NCBI GenBank assembly: GCA_030844895.1
Contig: CM061233.1
Coordinates: 57,561,468 to 57,625,467 of the forward strand
From: Ambrosia x helenae
Taxonomy: Eukaryota > Streptophyta > Magnoliopsida > Asterales > Asteraceae
Length of the DNA: 64,000 nucleotides
Direction: 5' to 3'
Shown here: positions 32,159 to 44,519 of the stretch, piece after piece
Layout of the letters: every line of letters begins with the position of its first letter
Position numbering within the stretch: the stretch's first letter is position 1
Translations under genes and position numbers: made by a program
The notes under the pieces: model-generated
What the model was told of the DNA's origin: nothing
What the model saw: the letters and a program-made list of their open reading frames with translations, nothing else
The model's database searches: none

Positions 32159-32909
32159 TCTTGAAACGTTCGGAACAGTATTGGTCACCAAAGGGTTCTC
32201 AAGGTACTTCATCTTCACAAGTGACTGAGAAATCTGAAACTGAAAAAGATTTAATTAATCAGAAAAAGATCAATTCAAATCAATCTGTTTGTGAGAAAGA
32301 ATCTTTGAAACTCAATGTTCAAAGACCCAAGACCAAGCAGGCTTGGGTCCCCTGAAAAATCTAATCTTTTTACTTGATATGTGCAGGGAGCTTCAGTTGG
32401 CCCTGTGAGCAGTCTTTGGATTGTTGACAGTGGAGCTTCTGGTCACATGACAGGGGATTTATCTCTACTATTTGACATCATAAATATCAATGGCGGATAC
32501 GTAGCGTTTGCTGGGAATAAAGGTAAATACATTACTATGGAGGGTAGTGTAAGTAATGGGATAGTGAGTTTTGAGAAGATTTCATACGTGAAGCAAATTG
32601 ATTATAATCTGCTCAGTGTCAGTCAGATATGTGATAAGCAGTTTTTGGTATTCTTTGATGACAAATCTTGCTATATACTCAAGCCAGGATTCGTTCTACC
32701 AAAAGAGTGGGTTATGCTAAAAGCACCGAGAGTGAACAATTTGTACATTCTCGATATGTCAAAAGCAATGACTACACAAGGCCAAGTCACGTGTTTCCTC
32801 TCCAAGGCTACTGAAAAAGGATCAATCATGTGGCATAAGAGGATGGGACACATTCACCTTAGAAAGATGAATCATTTGGTGAAGGCGTGAATGTTAAACA
32901 TTTTCATTT
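32159..32909 (+). pseudogene. Host copia gag end and protease
   Basis: After the mosaic the host copia resumes with the gag C terminus (frame 32161-32355, QAWVP then stop). The aspartic protease follows in frame 32381-32890. The active site is IVDSGASGHMTG, followed by YNLLSVSQICDK and the GAG-pre-integrase box WHKRMGHIHLRKM. A one-base shift just before 32890 throws the frame. The piece ends at the LINE target duplication ttaaacattttcattt (32894-32909), and the same frame resumes at 51530. Confidence 0.85.
32894..32909 (+). repeat. Left target-site duplication of the LINE
   Basis: The 16-bp ttaaacattttcattt recurs at 51530-51545 (and at 2441-2456 in copy A). It borders the poly(T) of the minus-strand LINE at 32907-32916. 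Confidence 0.9.
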
Positions 32910-33091
32910 TTTTTTTGGTAAAAGGGGATGGTATCCCGGTAAATTTTATTAATAACAAAAAAATATTTACACCTAAGAAATCGGCATCCCGGGACATACC
33001 CCAAGGACAAAACCCAATTTCAAAGCTATGGTCTAACAAACAGGACTATCCAAACGTCCCGACCACAGCTCAACTATACAACCAAAACAAA

Positions 33092-35655
33092 TCAAAACAA
33101 AACTACTAGACCAAAACCACACCCGGCTATGGTCAAAATCCTTAATACAATAAAAACACTCAAAAAGACCAAGTACACATACAAACTAATACTAAACCAA
33201 AACAAACCACACATACTAGAATCTTCAATCTTCCAGACCTCACATCTTGAATACCTCAGCTCCACTCCAGCATCATGCACAGCAACAGCTCCACCCTTAT
33301 TGAAAAATCCAGAAAGCACATCCTTAATTGCACATATCTCCAGTTTCAGCACCTCTGTCCCCGGGTCAAAAGGAAAGCACACCACATCATTCTGACCCAT
33401 CCACACCTTGAACCATAAAATCCACTCTATCATTAAAACAGCATCAAAGCAACCTGCACAGACTTCTTAAAAGACAGACTCATTAGTCTAAGTCTAACAG
33501 TCTCCTTGATCTGACTACTCACCATCACAGCAGAACATCTCCCTTTACCAAAAATTCTGTTATTTCTTTCCCTCCACACAAAATAAACAGAAGCTGCCAC
33601 AACCAATCTCTGAATAATTCCCCAAACAGATTTACCAAACTTCTTATCCTCTATGTACTTAACCAAGCTATCCCACGAATCAGGAGCCTGATCCAATTTA
33701 GCCAAACATTTTACATTTCTCCACACCACACCAGAAAATTCACATTCAAAGAACAAAGGACTATGGCTATCAGGGCTTTTGTTACAGAAAACACATTTCA
33801 AATCATCTCTTATACTCCACATAAGCATTCTATCATGTGTTGGCAGCCTATATTTGAAAGCAAGCCAAACTATAAAGGCATGCCTAGGTATACTTTGGCT
33901 AAACCACACAAAATCACCCCATTTAACAATTGGCCCCTTCCTACAAATCTTCTCATACACAACTTTTGAAGAAAAAGGAACCACTTTATCATTCACATCC
34001 TTCCACATATAATAATCTTTGCTGGTGCTATCAATAACAGGAATCCCAATATCCATCAGCCAAGGATATTTAACCTCCCATTCAACAGGAACATTCCATC
34101 TACCATTAAGAACCAGATCAGCAACCTTACTATTCCAGCCCAATCTAGAATCCCTTATATCCCTTCTATCAATTAAATTAACCAAGGGTCCCTTTTCATG
34201 CCATGAATCATACCATACACTAATAGATCTATCATTACCAATTATAGCACAATAATTCTCTTTCACAAACTTCCTACACTCCAAAATCTGCTTCCAATAC
34301 CAAGTATCAGAGTTGGTTTCCCCAATAGACCAAAAGTTTTTCCCATGTAGTCTATAATTCTTCACCCAATTGACCCAAATAGAATCTTTGTTATTCAAAA
34401 TACTCCAAATATGTTTGGACATCAGGGCGATATTCCTATCTTTAAGAGAAGAAATAGCCAAACCACCCTGATTTTTAGCCAAACATACATCATCCCAGCA
34501 CACCTTAGCAGCCCCGGCTTATAATCACTATTACTCCATAAAAAACTTCTAATAAGCCTTTCAATATCATCATGAATTCCATTAGGTAAAATAAACATAG
34601 AGGCCCAATAAACTGTAAGAGAAGATAAAATGGAATGAACCAACTGTAATCTACCAGCATAAGATAGAAATTTATTCCTCCAATCACTAGTTCTACTTTT
34701 AACCTTCTCAATCAAGACACCACAATCTTTTAAATACAACCTTTTAGAACTAAGAGGGATTCCCAAATATTTAACAGGAAACTCCCCAATAGTAAAAGGC
34801 ATAATGCCTAATAATCTTTCCTGCACATCATCATCCACATTACCAAAGAAAATTTCACTCTTAGCTTGGTTAGGAAACAAACCTGAACACAAACTAAACT
34901 CATCCAAAGCCATCTTCAAAACATTCATGGAGTATTCATCAGCAGCTCCAAACAGAAATAGATCATCAGCAAAGCAAAGATTAGTGACCTTTACATCATC
35001 ACATTTCCAATGATATTTAAAGTCCTCATTGTTATTAATCTGCCTTATAATCATCAGATTAAGGACCTCCATAACAAGGGTGAATAAATATGGAGAAATT
35101 GGATCCCCCTGCCTCAACCCCTTCTCTCCTCTAAAAAAAGCCATATAACTCCCCATTAACATTAATAGAATAAGAAACAGAGGTTAAACAGACCATAATC
35201 CACTGAATAAATCTCTCATGAAAACCATACTGAATAAGACACTGCTGCACAAAATCATGATCAACAGAATCATAAGCCTTCTTAAGGTCAATTTTAACAG
35301 CCACTCTAGGTATTCCCCTCACCCACTGATAACCTCTAATTAACTCCTGGGCAAGAAGGATATTATCAGTCATTCTGCCAGGAATAAAAGCACTCTGAGA
35401 ATTGCTTACAAGCAGTCCCAGATATTCTTTTAGCCTATTACACAGCACCTTGCTAATACACTTATAGACCACATTACAACAAGCAATGGGTCTAAATTCA
35501 CTAACCACCTTAGGATTTTTCACCTTAGGAATAACCGAAATAACAGTAGCATTCACTTCTCTTAACAATTTGCCATTCTCAAAAAAGTCTTGAACAGCCT
35601 TGCAAACATCATCACCAATGATATCCCATGAACTCTTGAAAAACTTAGCAGTGTA
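33092..35655 (-). pseudogene. LINE ORF2, reverse transcriptase and zf-RVT part
   Basis: On the minus strand from the MITE down: VISVIPKVKNP, FRPIACCNVVYK, SAFIPGRMTDN, KIDLKKAYDSVDHDF, then a frameshift in an A run near 35135. Next come GLRQGDPISPYLF and the catalytic CFADDLFLFG (34422-35162), then a second frameshift near 34505. The connection region and zf-RVT follow (WGDFVWFSQSIPRHAF, LKCVFCN), ending at 33433. A further frame (33433-33092) covers the 3' end. The enzyme would prime reverse transcription at the nicked target. Confidence 0.85.
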
Positions 35656-35663
35656 CCCATCAG

Positions 35664-36156
35664 TAGGGGTGTAAACGAGCCAAGCCGAGTCCGAGCCTGA
35701 CTGGGCTCGGCTTGGGCTCGTTAAAGTTTTGTGAAGCTCGAGCTCGAGCTCGGCTCGGTTCGAGCCTACAATCTTGAGCTCGAGCTCGGCTCGCGCAAAA
35801 TCCAAAGCTCGAGCTCGGCTCGGCTCGGCTCGAGGTGATTTGAGAATCTCAAACGAGCTCAAAAGCTCGGCTTGAGCTCACAAAAGCGCGGCTATAACTT
35901 AGGCTCGCGAGCCCAATCGTTAAGGCTATAACTTAGGCTCGGCTGTAACTTAGGCTCGGGCTCGGGTTCGGGCTCTAGCTCGTTAAGGCTCGATTAGGCT
36001 CGCGAGCCCAATCGAGCTTTGTATCTAGGGCTCGAGCTCGGGCTCGATAACTAAACGAGCCATATTTCAGGCTCGGGCTCGGGCTCGTTAAGGCTCGGCT
36101 CATTTGAGCTTTTTACCGAGCCGATCCCGAACCGCTACGTGTCATTTACACCCCTA
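35664..36156. mobile_element. hAT-type MITE, 493 bp, in LINE ORF2
   Basis: Termini TAGGGGTGTAAACG and CATTTACACCCCTA are inverted repeats. The 8-bp cccatcag flanks both sides (35656-35663 and 36157-36164). The interior is built of GAGCTCGAGCTCGGCTCG-like words and has no transposase. Eight-base duplication and terminal type point to hAT. Element plus duplication is 501 bp, so the ORF2 frame is unchanged across it, although internal stops end the frame. Confidence 0.9.
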
Positions 36157-37560
36157 CCCATCAGGTCCCGGGGCCTTATTATCATCAATCTGAAACATGG
36201 CCAATCTCACCTCTTCCTTAGTCAGTTTCCTAACCATAAACTCAGCCACTCCCTCAGGAAGCTTCTTGGTAAACAAAGATTCAGGGTCCCTTATAGCATC
36301 CACCCCACCCTTTTTACCCAATAAATCAGAATAGAACTTCACAAACGCATTCCCAATATCCCTATCATGATAAGAAGCACCCTCAACATCATCAATCTGA
36401 ATAATCTTGTTATAAGCCTGCCTCTGTTTGACCGAGTGAAAGAAATATTTAGAATTTCTATCTCCAACCTTGAGCCAATGGACATTAGATTTCTGTTTCA
36501 GGAAAGACTCTTCATCACAAATAGCTTCATTATATAACTTCAAATACACAGCCTCCTCTTCTCTCAGCACATTATTACTGAAATCATCAACAATATCAGC
36601 TTGAATTCTCTTCAATTCCACTTCTAACTTCTCCACTTTACTATGAAGATTACCACTACCATAGTGCAACTGTCTCAAAGGTTTCTTCAAAGCCTTTAAT
36701 TTAGATACAATACCAAACATAGTATGCCCCTAAACCTCCATAGCCCAATAGTCCTTAACCAAAGGAAGAAATTCCTTTTTCTCAACCATATAATTCCAAA
36801 ATCTGAAAGTTTTCTTTCTATTCTTCAAAGTCACAAGCCATGACAGAATAGAAGGAGAATGATCAGAAGATAAAAATGGCAAAAACTTGACCACAGCAGC
36901 CGGGAAACTTTTCAAAAAAGCCACATTTCCCAACACTCTATCCAATTTCTCAAGTATACCTTCAACTTTACCAGGCTTATGATTCCAAGTGAAATTAAAA
37001 CCAGTCCAAGGAATGTCCATCACAGATAACTCATCCACACATTCCTTGAATTCCACCATCCCATAGTTAGTACCACCATCTCCAATATTCTTTTCAGAAG
37101 GATCCAAAATTGCATTAAAGTCTCCAGCTAAAGCCCAAGGGTTATCCTGTAACAGCTTAGCATGACTTCTTAAATTATCCCATAAAACCCTTCTACTTGG
37201 TATCTTGGTAAAACCATAAACAAAAGAAACAAAAAACCTTTGACTGTTATTAAGAGGACAAATCAAGCAGTGAATCACCTGATAAGACATACTTAACAAT
37301 ATAACATCAACAACTCTACTATCCCAACCCACCAAGATTCTAGTCCATTCATGACAAACTTCAGCATTAGAAATCCATTGCCACTTCTCCATAATACTCT
37401 CACTTACCTTAGATAGATTAATAGCATTCACTCTAGTCTCAATAAGACAACAAATACTAATGTTATTTTCCAAAATCAACTTTCTAACTTGCTTATGTTT
37501 AGAGGTCTTAGACAAACCCCTAACATTCCAAGTCATCATACTATTCATCATTAAACACAA
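36154..37560 (-). pseudogene. LINE ORF2, endonuclease and RT start
   Basis: The minus strand opens with MMTWNVRGL (about 37545), the entry of an APE-type endonuclease. CLIETRVNA, AGDFNAILDPSEK, FTWNHKPG and SSDHSP follow, the last holding the catalytic Asp-His. A TAG at 36730-36732 interrupts the frame. After it the linker and RT start (KSNVHWLKVGDRNSKYFH-type and KAPGPDG motifs) continue in the same frame to the MITE. The endonuclease makes the nick that starts insertion. The ORF1 stop and the first ORF2 ATG overlap as TAATG near 37551, so ORF2 may be translated by re-initiation. Confidence 0.85.
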
Positions 37561-40529
37561 TTCATGTCAGAAGAATCCTTCAATCTAGAAGAACTCTCAC
37601 ATCCAGAACCATCAATCCCATCACACTTCATAAAAACAGCCTTCTCATTCTCTTCAGACAAGACCTCTGAATCATCCATAAGTTTCTCAAACAACAATTT
37701 ATCCCATTGTTCAAAGAATAACTTCACTTGCCCCACATTCCATTTCCTCATAACCTCATTAGAAGGACATGCTTTATTAATAACATAGTGAGCAACTTCA
37801 TTAAACTGATCATCATTCATTTTGAAGTACCCAGATTTCACATTAACATTAGTACTTAATTTAGGATTCCTATCACAAGAAGACTTAGGATCAGCCTTCA
37901 AAGAATCATCTTCATGCAACTTTGCACCAGAACATTCTGCTTCAAAACCACCCTTATTACCAGAACTAGATCCCACACTCCTATTCTCTTTAACATTACT
38001 GCCCACATTATCATTCTTACAATAATCCCCATCAACAATAATCTTACCCTTAGTATCACCCTTAGAAATCCCACCATCTAATTCATCCCTCAAAACATCA
38101 AAAGTATTCTTCAAATCAATAACTTTGTTATCAACTTTCTTAATCCCAACTTGTCTATATTCTTTCTTTTGCCCATTACCACTCTTCTGATCTCTAATAC
38201 CACCAGAAGGTCCACCCCCTTTAATATTCCCATTCTGAGCATTAAAATGCTTACCCCCATTCCCTCTCATCCCATCATTTCTGTTCTGCCCAGCAAAACC
38301 ATTTCCCCCCACATTCCTACCTCCATGACCTCCAGTATTTCTCTTAACCTACGGATGACCATTACTACCCCCATAAGAAGACTCCCCAATAACAATCCTC
38401 TGTTTAACCTTATTATTCCTACCCATAGTAACATAATCATCACTCACCACCCCTGATACTGGATCAGCATTCCCAGCATCATATAATTCCTTCAAAAGCT
38501 GTTGAGTTTTCAAAGTTACCTCATCAGCAGAAAGTTCCCTATTCTTACACATACCATAATCATGCCTAAACACCTTACAACCATAACACCTTTTTACTTT
38601 TATTTGATATTCCACCTTCACATCTTTTATGAAAGCAGGCTTATCCCCATCAGCAGGATAATATGCCTTGACAAACTCAGGTAAAGCTTTATCAGCACTC
38701 ACCTCAACAAGAACTCTAGCAAATCCAGCCCTCCCCTCCTTTTTATTACATCTCAGAGCAGTAATTTTATCAAGCATAAGAGGATTGTCCACCAAACTTA
38801 GCATACTACATATACTTTCCCTATTCCATAACTCCATAGGCATGTTAGGGATGGTAACCCAGATGGGAATAGCAGCAGGTTCTTCTTTATCAACATTAGC
38901 CCCTACTTCCCATTTTTTCACACACAATGGAATATTATTAATGACCCAAGGACCTTTATCAATAGCATCAAGCATACCTTCTTCAGATTTAAACTTGAAG
39001 ATGTACACTCCAGCTCCATTAGAAGAAATATCAGCCAACCCAAATCTCCTCCACATTCTAAACAAGTGATATCTAACCATGCCTAGAGCAAGATTCTGCC
39101 CCACAAAGTACCCATACAGATAAGAACTATAAGCAGTTCTAGCTTCAGCCAGCTTCTCAGGACTAATCACAGCAACAATCTCACCATTATCCAAGACCTT
39201 AGGAGGGTAATAAGTCATCTTGGTTTCTAAAACAGAATTGTTATGATCTCTGGCTATTTCAGCAAAAGACAAACCACCAATCCTCTTATCAACACTCTTG
39301 TCATCAGTCTTAGCAGCATTAAACACAACATTCTCTTTAATAGGACCAGAGTTTAAAATAGACTTAGTTAATGGTTTCATATTCTTAATAGAAGCAATAT
39401 CATCTTCATTCAACTTAATTGTCCCCAGTTCAGCCGACTTCTTTTGAATAAGCTTTTTCATAGAAGGAGTCTTCAAAATACCCCTCCAAGGCAATCTCTT
39501 CTGAGTCACACCAACCTGACCCTTCTCAGCCTCACCAGACCCCTCATTACCCCCAGAATCCTCCATCTTGTTCTTCTTAACAGCCTTAATCTCATTCAGA
39601 CGAAGCTCACTCTTTCCACCCAGTAACACTTCCCCATTCTTATCCACAATAATCCCTTCCCCAGCACCTGGTTTATACTCAAAAACCTGAGTTTCAGCAG
39701 ACAACTTAAGCCTCAACTCACTATCCATATTCTTCTTACCATTAACATTCTTATTTCCCAAAACAACTCTTACCGGAGCATCATAAGAGTGCACATTCTC
39801 AGCAACAAATAACAACTCTTGAGAAGAAACATTATCTGGCAACACCTCATCAGCATTAATCAAACTCTCTTCAGAATAAGTCTTAATATACAGTCCATCC
39901 CCCCACATAGTTTTTCTACTTTTAACTATGACTCCTTCATTCCTCACTGATCTCTTCTTCCTCTTATCCAACCAAACAAAATTATCACCCAATCCAACAT
40001 CAAACACATTCGGAGAAGAATCAATCTGTGGAAACCTAACACCTCTACCCCCATCCTTCATCTCCACATCAAAAGTACCATCACTACTATCAACAGAACC
40101 TCCATAGCCTCTAGAACTCATAAAACTAGCAATCACTTCCAAAATAAGCCCATACCTACCATCCAACTTCTTATGAAACGGCAAATCCCTCCCAACAACC
40201 TCCAACTCAACCTTACGATTAACTGAATCCAATTTACCCATCCCCGCTAATTTCAACAGATCTAGTGACTCATTAAGCATACGATCCTTCCAATTGTCCC
40301 CAAACAGAGTTTTCAACAAACAAGTAACATCAGCACTAATAACCAAAGTATCAGTTTTACCTAGGCGAACCCGATTCAAGACCACCTGCTTAACACACCG
40401 CTTATCAGCAACATCAACAAAAGAAACGTCATCTCTAGCACTCATACTCTGACTATCACCCATCAACACATTAGGTATATCAGGTGGAATAGCCGGAGGG
40501 GGATCCGGCGCCGGAACCCTAGTAATAGG
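37551..40529 (-). pseudogene. LINE ORF1, nucleic-acid-binding protein
   Basis: The frame runs from the copia insertion at 40529 down to a TAA at 37551, broken only by a TAG at 38349-38351 in the same frame. It holds a long acidic N part and then the DUF4283-like region (GYFVGQNLALGMVRYHLFRMW, WVINNIPLCVKKWE, PIWVTIPNMPMELW). A knuckle CYGCKVFRHDYGMC (CX2CX4HX4C) and an Asn/Gly-rich tail follow. This fits the LINE RNA-binding ORF1 protein. The true start codon is at 51346-51348. The ATG seen at 40559 lies inside the copia LTR and is an artefact of the insertion. Confidence 0.85.
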
Positions 40530-41203
40530 TGTTAGGACAAAAAGGATTGGTGAAACCACTTTGCAAACCTTAGTCTAATTCACTTTCTGTCAAAATACTC
40601 TAAGTATGGAACTGCTGAAGACAAAGAATCAAACTGCTGAAGAAGAGATTTAGAAGTTCTGAAGTTCAAACCAGACACTTCTACTGAAGAACTACTGAAG
40701 ACAAACTACTCATCAGTAGTTTGTCATTCATCAGTACTTGAAGAAGATCTTTTCCACCGCCTTTGTATATCAGTAGTTTAATACTTTAGTATTTCTTTTG
40801 CTTTATGTACAAGTTCCAAGACTACAACTTGTTACAACTTGTTTCTGAACTTGCTTTTGGCAAGTTTCATGTATTTGTAAAGTCTATAAATAGAAGGATT
40901 CATCCTTCTGTTTTAGACATTGATTTTCATACAAGAAATCCTTCAACTCTTATTATTGTTATTTCCATTTCGTGTTTATTGAGAATCTGTCAAAGTATTT
41001 CATTCTCATTCAATACTTAGATTCTCAATAAACACTTCTCATTTATTAGTTTTTGATTCCAGGGGGAGTAATAACTCCTGTTGATAAGTGTAGCTATAAA
41101 ACTTATAAACATTCCGCTGTGCTATCACTCACCAAAGAACTTGCTAAACACTTAAGTGTCAACTAGCAAGTTCAACCAAAAGAGCAGCTATACTGATCCA
41201 ACA
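40530..41203 (+). repeat. 5' LTR of Sirevirus-like copia
   Basis: It begins TGTTAGGAC and ends GATCCAACA. It is shorter than the 3' LTR mainly through a deletion near 40650, in the GCTGAAGAAGAAG-type repeated words. The TATA box tctataaatag lies near 40882-40892. Confidence 0.9.
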
Positions 41204-41204
41204 A

Positions 41205-41222
41205 TTGGTATCAAAGCACTGG
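41205..41222 (+). other. Primer-binding site
   Basis: TTGGTATCAAAGCACTGG directly follows the LTR after one base and resembles the initiator-Met tRNA site TGGTATCAGAGC. Confidence 0.85.
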
Positions 41223-41359
41223 TTTATCTGATCACATATCAATCTAACAAATTGAGAATCAGACACAGGCTCTTATTGATATTCAATAAAGGATTATAAG
41301 CTCACTTTTATCAACATCCATCACTTTAAGAGATATTTGACAAATCAATACTCTTTAAA

Positions 41360-42340
41360 ATGGATCCTCATAATACTGGTTCTGCCACTAAACCTGCCAT
41401 GCTTGTAAGAAATGAATATAACATATGGCAAAAGAGAATGGCACATACCTTGTCACAAACCAACACAGGTTGTTGGAGATCTGTGATATTTGGTCCTCGT
41501 AAACCAGTAAACATAAATCTTGAAACTAAGGAAGAGATTCCAAAAGAACCAAAAGACTATACTGATGATGATTTCCTAAAACTTGAGCTTGATGCAAAAG
41601 CTTTTTCTATGTTGGCAATGGCACTCCCAAATGAAATCTATTCTGGCCTATTACATTGTGACAGTGCCAAAGAGCTTTGGGACTGCCTAAAAGAACAGTT
41701 TGGAGGAACTGAAGAGGTGATTGCCAACACCAGAGAAATCTTGGCTCAACAGTATGAAACTTTTGCTCACATTAATGGGGAAACTTTAACTCAGCAATTT
41801 GAAAGATTTTTCTCATTAATATCTGAGCTAAAACTAAATGGTCAGACCTATACAACTGTATCTATGCTTCATAGATTTTTAAGGTCTTTACCTGATAAAT
41901 GGGAAACATACTCAATAGTCTTAAGATCTTCACCAGATTTTAGCTCCCTCACTCTTACAAAACTTCATGGGAGATTACTTACTTTTGAGAGAGAAATTGA
42001 TCAAAAGAAAAAGTTACAAAATTCTGGTAAAACTGCTGATGACTATCTACCTCGTAGTACAGCACTATTGGGACAAGACTCACGAACTTGTTCAAATAGT
42101 TTTGGATCTTTTGACCACATTGACATAACTGCTGGGATCTCATCTGAAAGATCATTCCCAGGTTATGACAATAATGACTTTGGTCAAACTGCTGATAACA
42201 TGTGCTTTATCATGGATGACTTAAATAGTTTCAGCAGTGATGACCTTGAAGAAATGGATATTTTGCACCAACTGGCCATGTTAAGTTTAAAAACAAATAA
42301 ATTTTACAAAAAGGTCAGGAAGGAAGTTTCCAGGACTTAA
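41360..42340 (+). CDS. Copia gag, N-terminal part
   Basis: The ATG at 41360 (MDPHNTGS) lies 150 bp behind the primer site. The 326-residue protein has the copia gag core: YNIWQKRMAHTL, AKELWDCLKEQFGG, LTQQFERFFSLISELKLNG, LPDKWETYSIVLR and LHGRLLTFE. These belong to the UBN2 / gag-polypeptide family of copia elements, which forms the particle shell. It ends with a stop at 42338-42340. The zinc knuckle follows in another frame at 42381, so gag is split by a frameshift. Confidence 0.85.
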   Translation: MDPHNTGSATKPAMLVRNEYNIWQKRMAHTLSQTNTGCWRSVIFGPRKPVNINLETKEEIPKEPKDYTDDDFLKLELDAKAFSMLAMALPNEIYSGLLHCDSAKELWDCLKEQFGGTEEVIANTREILAQQYETFAHINGETLTQQFERFFSLISELKLNGQTYTTVSMLHRFLRSLPDKWETYSIVLRSSPDFSSLTLTKLHGRLLTFEREIDQKKKLQNSGKTADDYLPRSTALLGQDSRTCSNSFGSFDHIDITAGISSERSFPGYDNNDFGQTADNMCFIMDDLNSFSSDDLEEMDILHQLAMLSLKTNKFYKKVRKEVSRT

Positions 42341-42354
42341 TAGTTCTACAAAAA

Positions 42355-43926
42355 TTGGTTTTGACAAATCTAAACTTAGATGTCATAAGTGTCAAAAGTT
42401 GGGACACTTTGCTAGAGAGTGTAGAAGCTCTGGCTTTAACCAATCTCAGTCTGGAAACAATTTTAACCCCAATTATAACAGGAATAATGGAACACAAGGG
42501 AGTGCACATTTTGTACAGGCACAAGCTCCACAACACCAATATGTGCCACAAGTACAATATGTACAGATGCCTGCTCAACAGATGCAGAGCCAACAATCAA
42601 TCCCTCCCTTTCCAGCTGCTCAACAACCTCCACAGCAACAACAACCCTCTCAACAAAGTTTATTTACCTCAGGGTATGTTGACTGGAGCAGTCTTCCTTT
42701 TGACACCACAGAGTGCAATCCTGATGCAGACAACAAAATGTTTGACATCAACTGGGGAGAGCCTGACGAATGGCAGAAAGAACTTTGCCTTAATGGCATT
42801 TGAGGGATGCTCCTCAAAATCTGCCTTGTCACAGGTATCAAAAGAATCTTTGACAAAATTATGTTCAAATTCATGCAAAGAATCTTTTGCTCTCATAAGA
42901 GAGACAAATGTGCACTTACAAGGAAAAGCTAATGATTCTGAGAGAAAACTCACTCAGATAAAATGTGATTTAGAAAGAAAACTTTCTGCAAAAACAAAAG
43001 AAGTTTCTAAATTGACTAACTCTGCTATTGAAACCCAAGCACAAATCAAAATAATGATTAATGACCTAGGAAATGTCAGACAAGAGCTTGCTGACACCAA
43101 GGTCACATGTGAAAAATGGGTGGAATCTTGTAAGGGGTACCAACTATTGCTAAACAAACAAAGTGCTTCAAATGTTAGGTTTGGCATAGGGTACAATCAC
43201 ACTGAAACACCAACAGATTTCTCTCCCAAAACTACTGAAGATGGGAGAAAAATTGTTTTAGGTGAAACTTCTGAAGAGGAAGAATGCACATCTTTCCATG
43301 AAAACTTTCTAAAATCACACAAAGAAAGTTCTTCAGAAGCATTGATTAAATCTGACTTTAAGTCATCAGCAGTTTCAACTACATCAGGAGTTGAGAACCT
43401 GAAAACTACTGATGACCTAAAACCAATCAAAACTGTCAGAGATTTGTCTTTGAAAGAAAAGACAAAAGAATGTGAAATTTGTGGTCTGTTCAACCACAAA
43501 ACAGAATTTTGCAGATATAGAAAGGGTATTCAGTTTAATAAGAAAAATCAACAACTGGTTGTAGGGGAACAAATCAAAAATGATTATGTAAAAACCTTTT
43601 CTCCCAAGAAACAACAACCAGCAAAAACCCCTTCTCAGAAAAGACAAAATCTCAACAAAAGTCTTTTTTCTCAAAATTCTCTTTCAGTAGTTAGACCTAA
43701 ATCATCAGCAGTTTCACAAACTGCTGAGATTAAAGATCTTATGAACATGGTACAACTACTGATGACCAAAGTTGATGGTGGTCCTCAAAAGGATACCACC
43801 ATTGTACTTAATGCAAAATCCATTGCCAAAAAGACATGGATATCCAAACTTGGTCAAGAACAAACTGTAAATGTTCTCAAGAGCAAACCCAAAGCCAAAC
43901 TGGCTTGGGTTCCTAAATCTAACTAA
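42355..43926 (+). pseudogene. Copia gag, zinc-knuckle and C-terminal part
   Basis: The nucleocapsid knuckle CHKCQKLGHFAREC begins at 42381 in the third frame, followed by a Gln/Pro-rich stretch (42399-42803). A frameshift near 42790 leads to the frame ending at 43926, with a Lys/Ser-rich coiled-coil-like segment (43000-43150). A second knuckle, CEICGLFNHKTEFC, lies near 43470, and the tail ends KLAWVPKSN. The last residues match in style the host copia gag end (QAWVP). The part of the 42355 frame before 42790 is out of frame and not real protein. Confidence 0.75.
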
Positions 43927-43937
43927 TTTGCTATATT

Positions 43938-44410
43938 GTGCAGAGAGTTTCCAGAGGCTTGAATAGCATTTGGTATGTAGACAGTGGAGGCTCAATGCAC
44001 ATGACAGGATGCAGATACCTGATAAACAATTTTATCAGTCAAAGAGATGGATCTGTGTCCTTTGGGAACAATGCGAAGGGATATGTGCTAGGACATGGCA
44101 ATGTCTCCTCTGGCAAAATACAGTTTGACAAGGACAATCTGGTTGAAAACCTTGAGTACAACTTGCTTAGTGTGTCACAAATGTGTGATAAAGGATATTC
44201 TTCCTTTTTCACAAAGACAGCATGCAAGATCATATCACCAGAAGGCCAGAAGTTGATAGAGAAGATCATTGAAGATCATACTTTGCTAATTGCCAAAAGA
44301 TGTGGCAATGTCTATGCAGTGGACATTGAAAAAGACAAAGTACTGAACAACACTGCCTGTTTCTTCTCAAGGGCATCAACTTCATAAACTGATCTCTGGC
44401 ACAGGAAACA
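43938..44410 (+). pseudogene. Copia protease and start of GAG-pre-integrase
   Basis: The aspartic protease has active site YVDSGGSMHMTG, then YNLLSVSQMCDKGYS. The frame stops at 44385-44387 and then reads DLWHRK, the start of the pre-integrase zinc domain. Just there the sequence switches to an inverted integrase segment. The DSG triad residue is intact. Confidence 0.8.
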
Positions 44411-44500
44411 TTGACATCCAAAAGCCCTGAAAAAGGAGTTAAGGGGCTTCATGCCATGAAGAACTTCATAGGCAGTCTTTGAATGTCTCTTAAACATCAA
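44405..44500 (-). pseudogene. Inverted integrase fragment
   Basis: On the minus strand, opposite to the rest of the element, this encodes KRHSKTAYEVLHGMKPL and FRAFGCQCF, the well-conserved region just after the copia integrase core. Plus-strand coding resumes right after it with AAKVNSGYFLGYSS. The segment was flipped in place. The DD-E catalytic core that should precede it (several hundred bases) is deleted. Confidence 0.8.
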
Positions 44501-44519
44501 GGAATCTATTTCAAAGTTT

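Larger units (their letters stand above)
32910..40529 (-). mobile_element. Full-length L1-type LINE, main part
   Basis: The minus-strand LINE runs from its poly(A) (plus-strand T run at 32907-32916) through ORF2 and ORF1 to the copia insertion at 40530. Its 5' UTR and start codon lie at 51338-51529. With a 16-bp target duplication and both ends present it is a complete insertion of about 7.3 kb once the MITE is subtracted. ORF1 has one stop. ORF2 has one stop, two frameshifts and the MITE, so it is inactive now. Confidence 0.9.

Noticed and set aside
40530..40559. Start codon of the 736-residue minus-strand ORF
   Set aside because: The first ten codons come from the copia LTR. The real LINE start is at 51346-51348.
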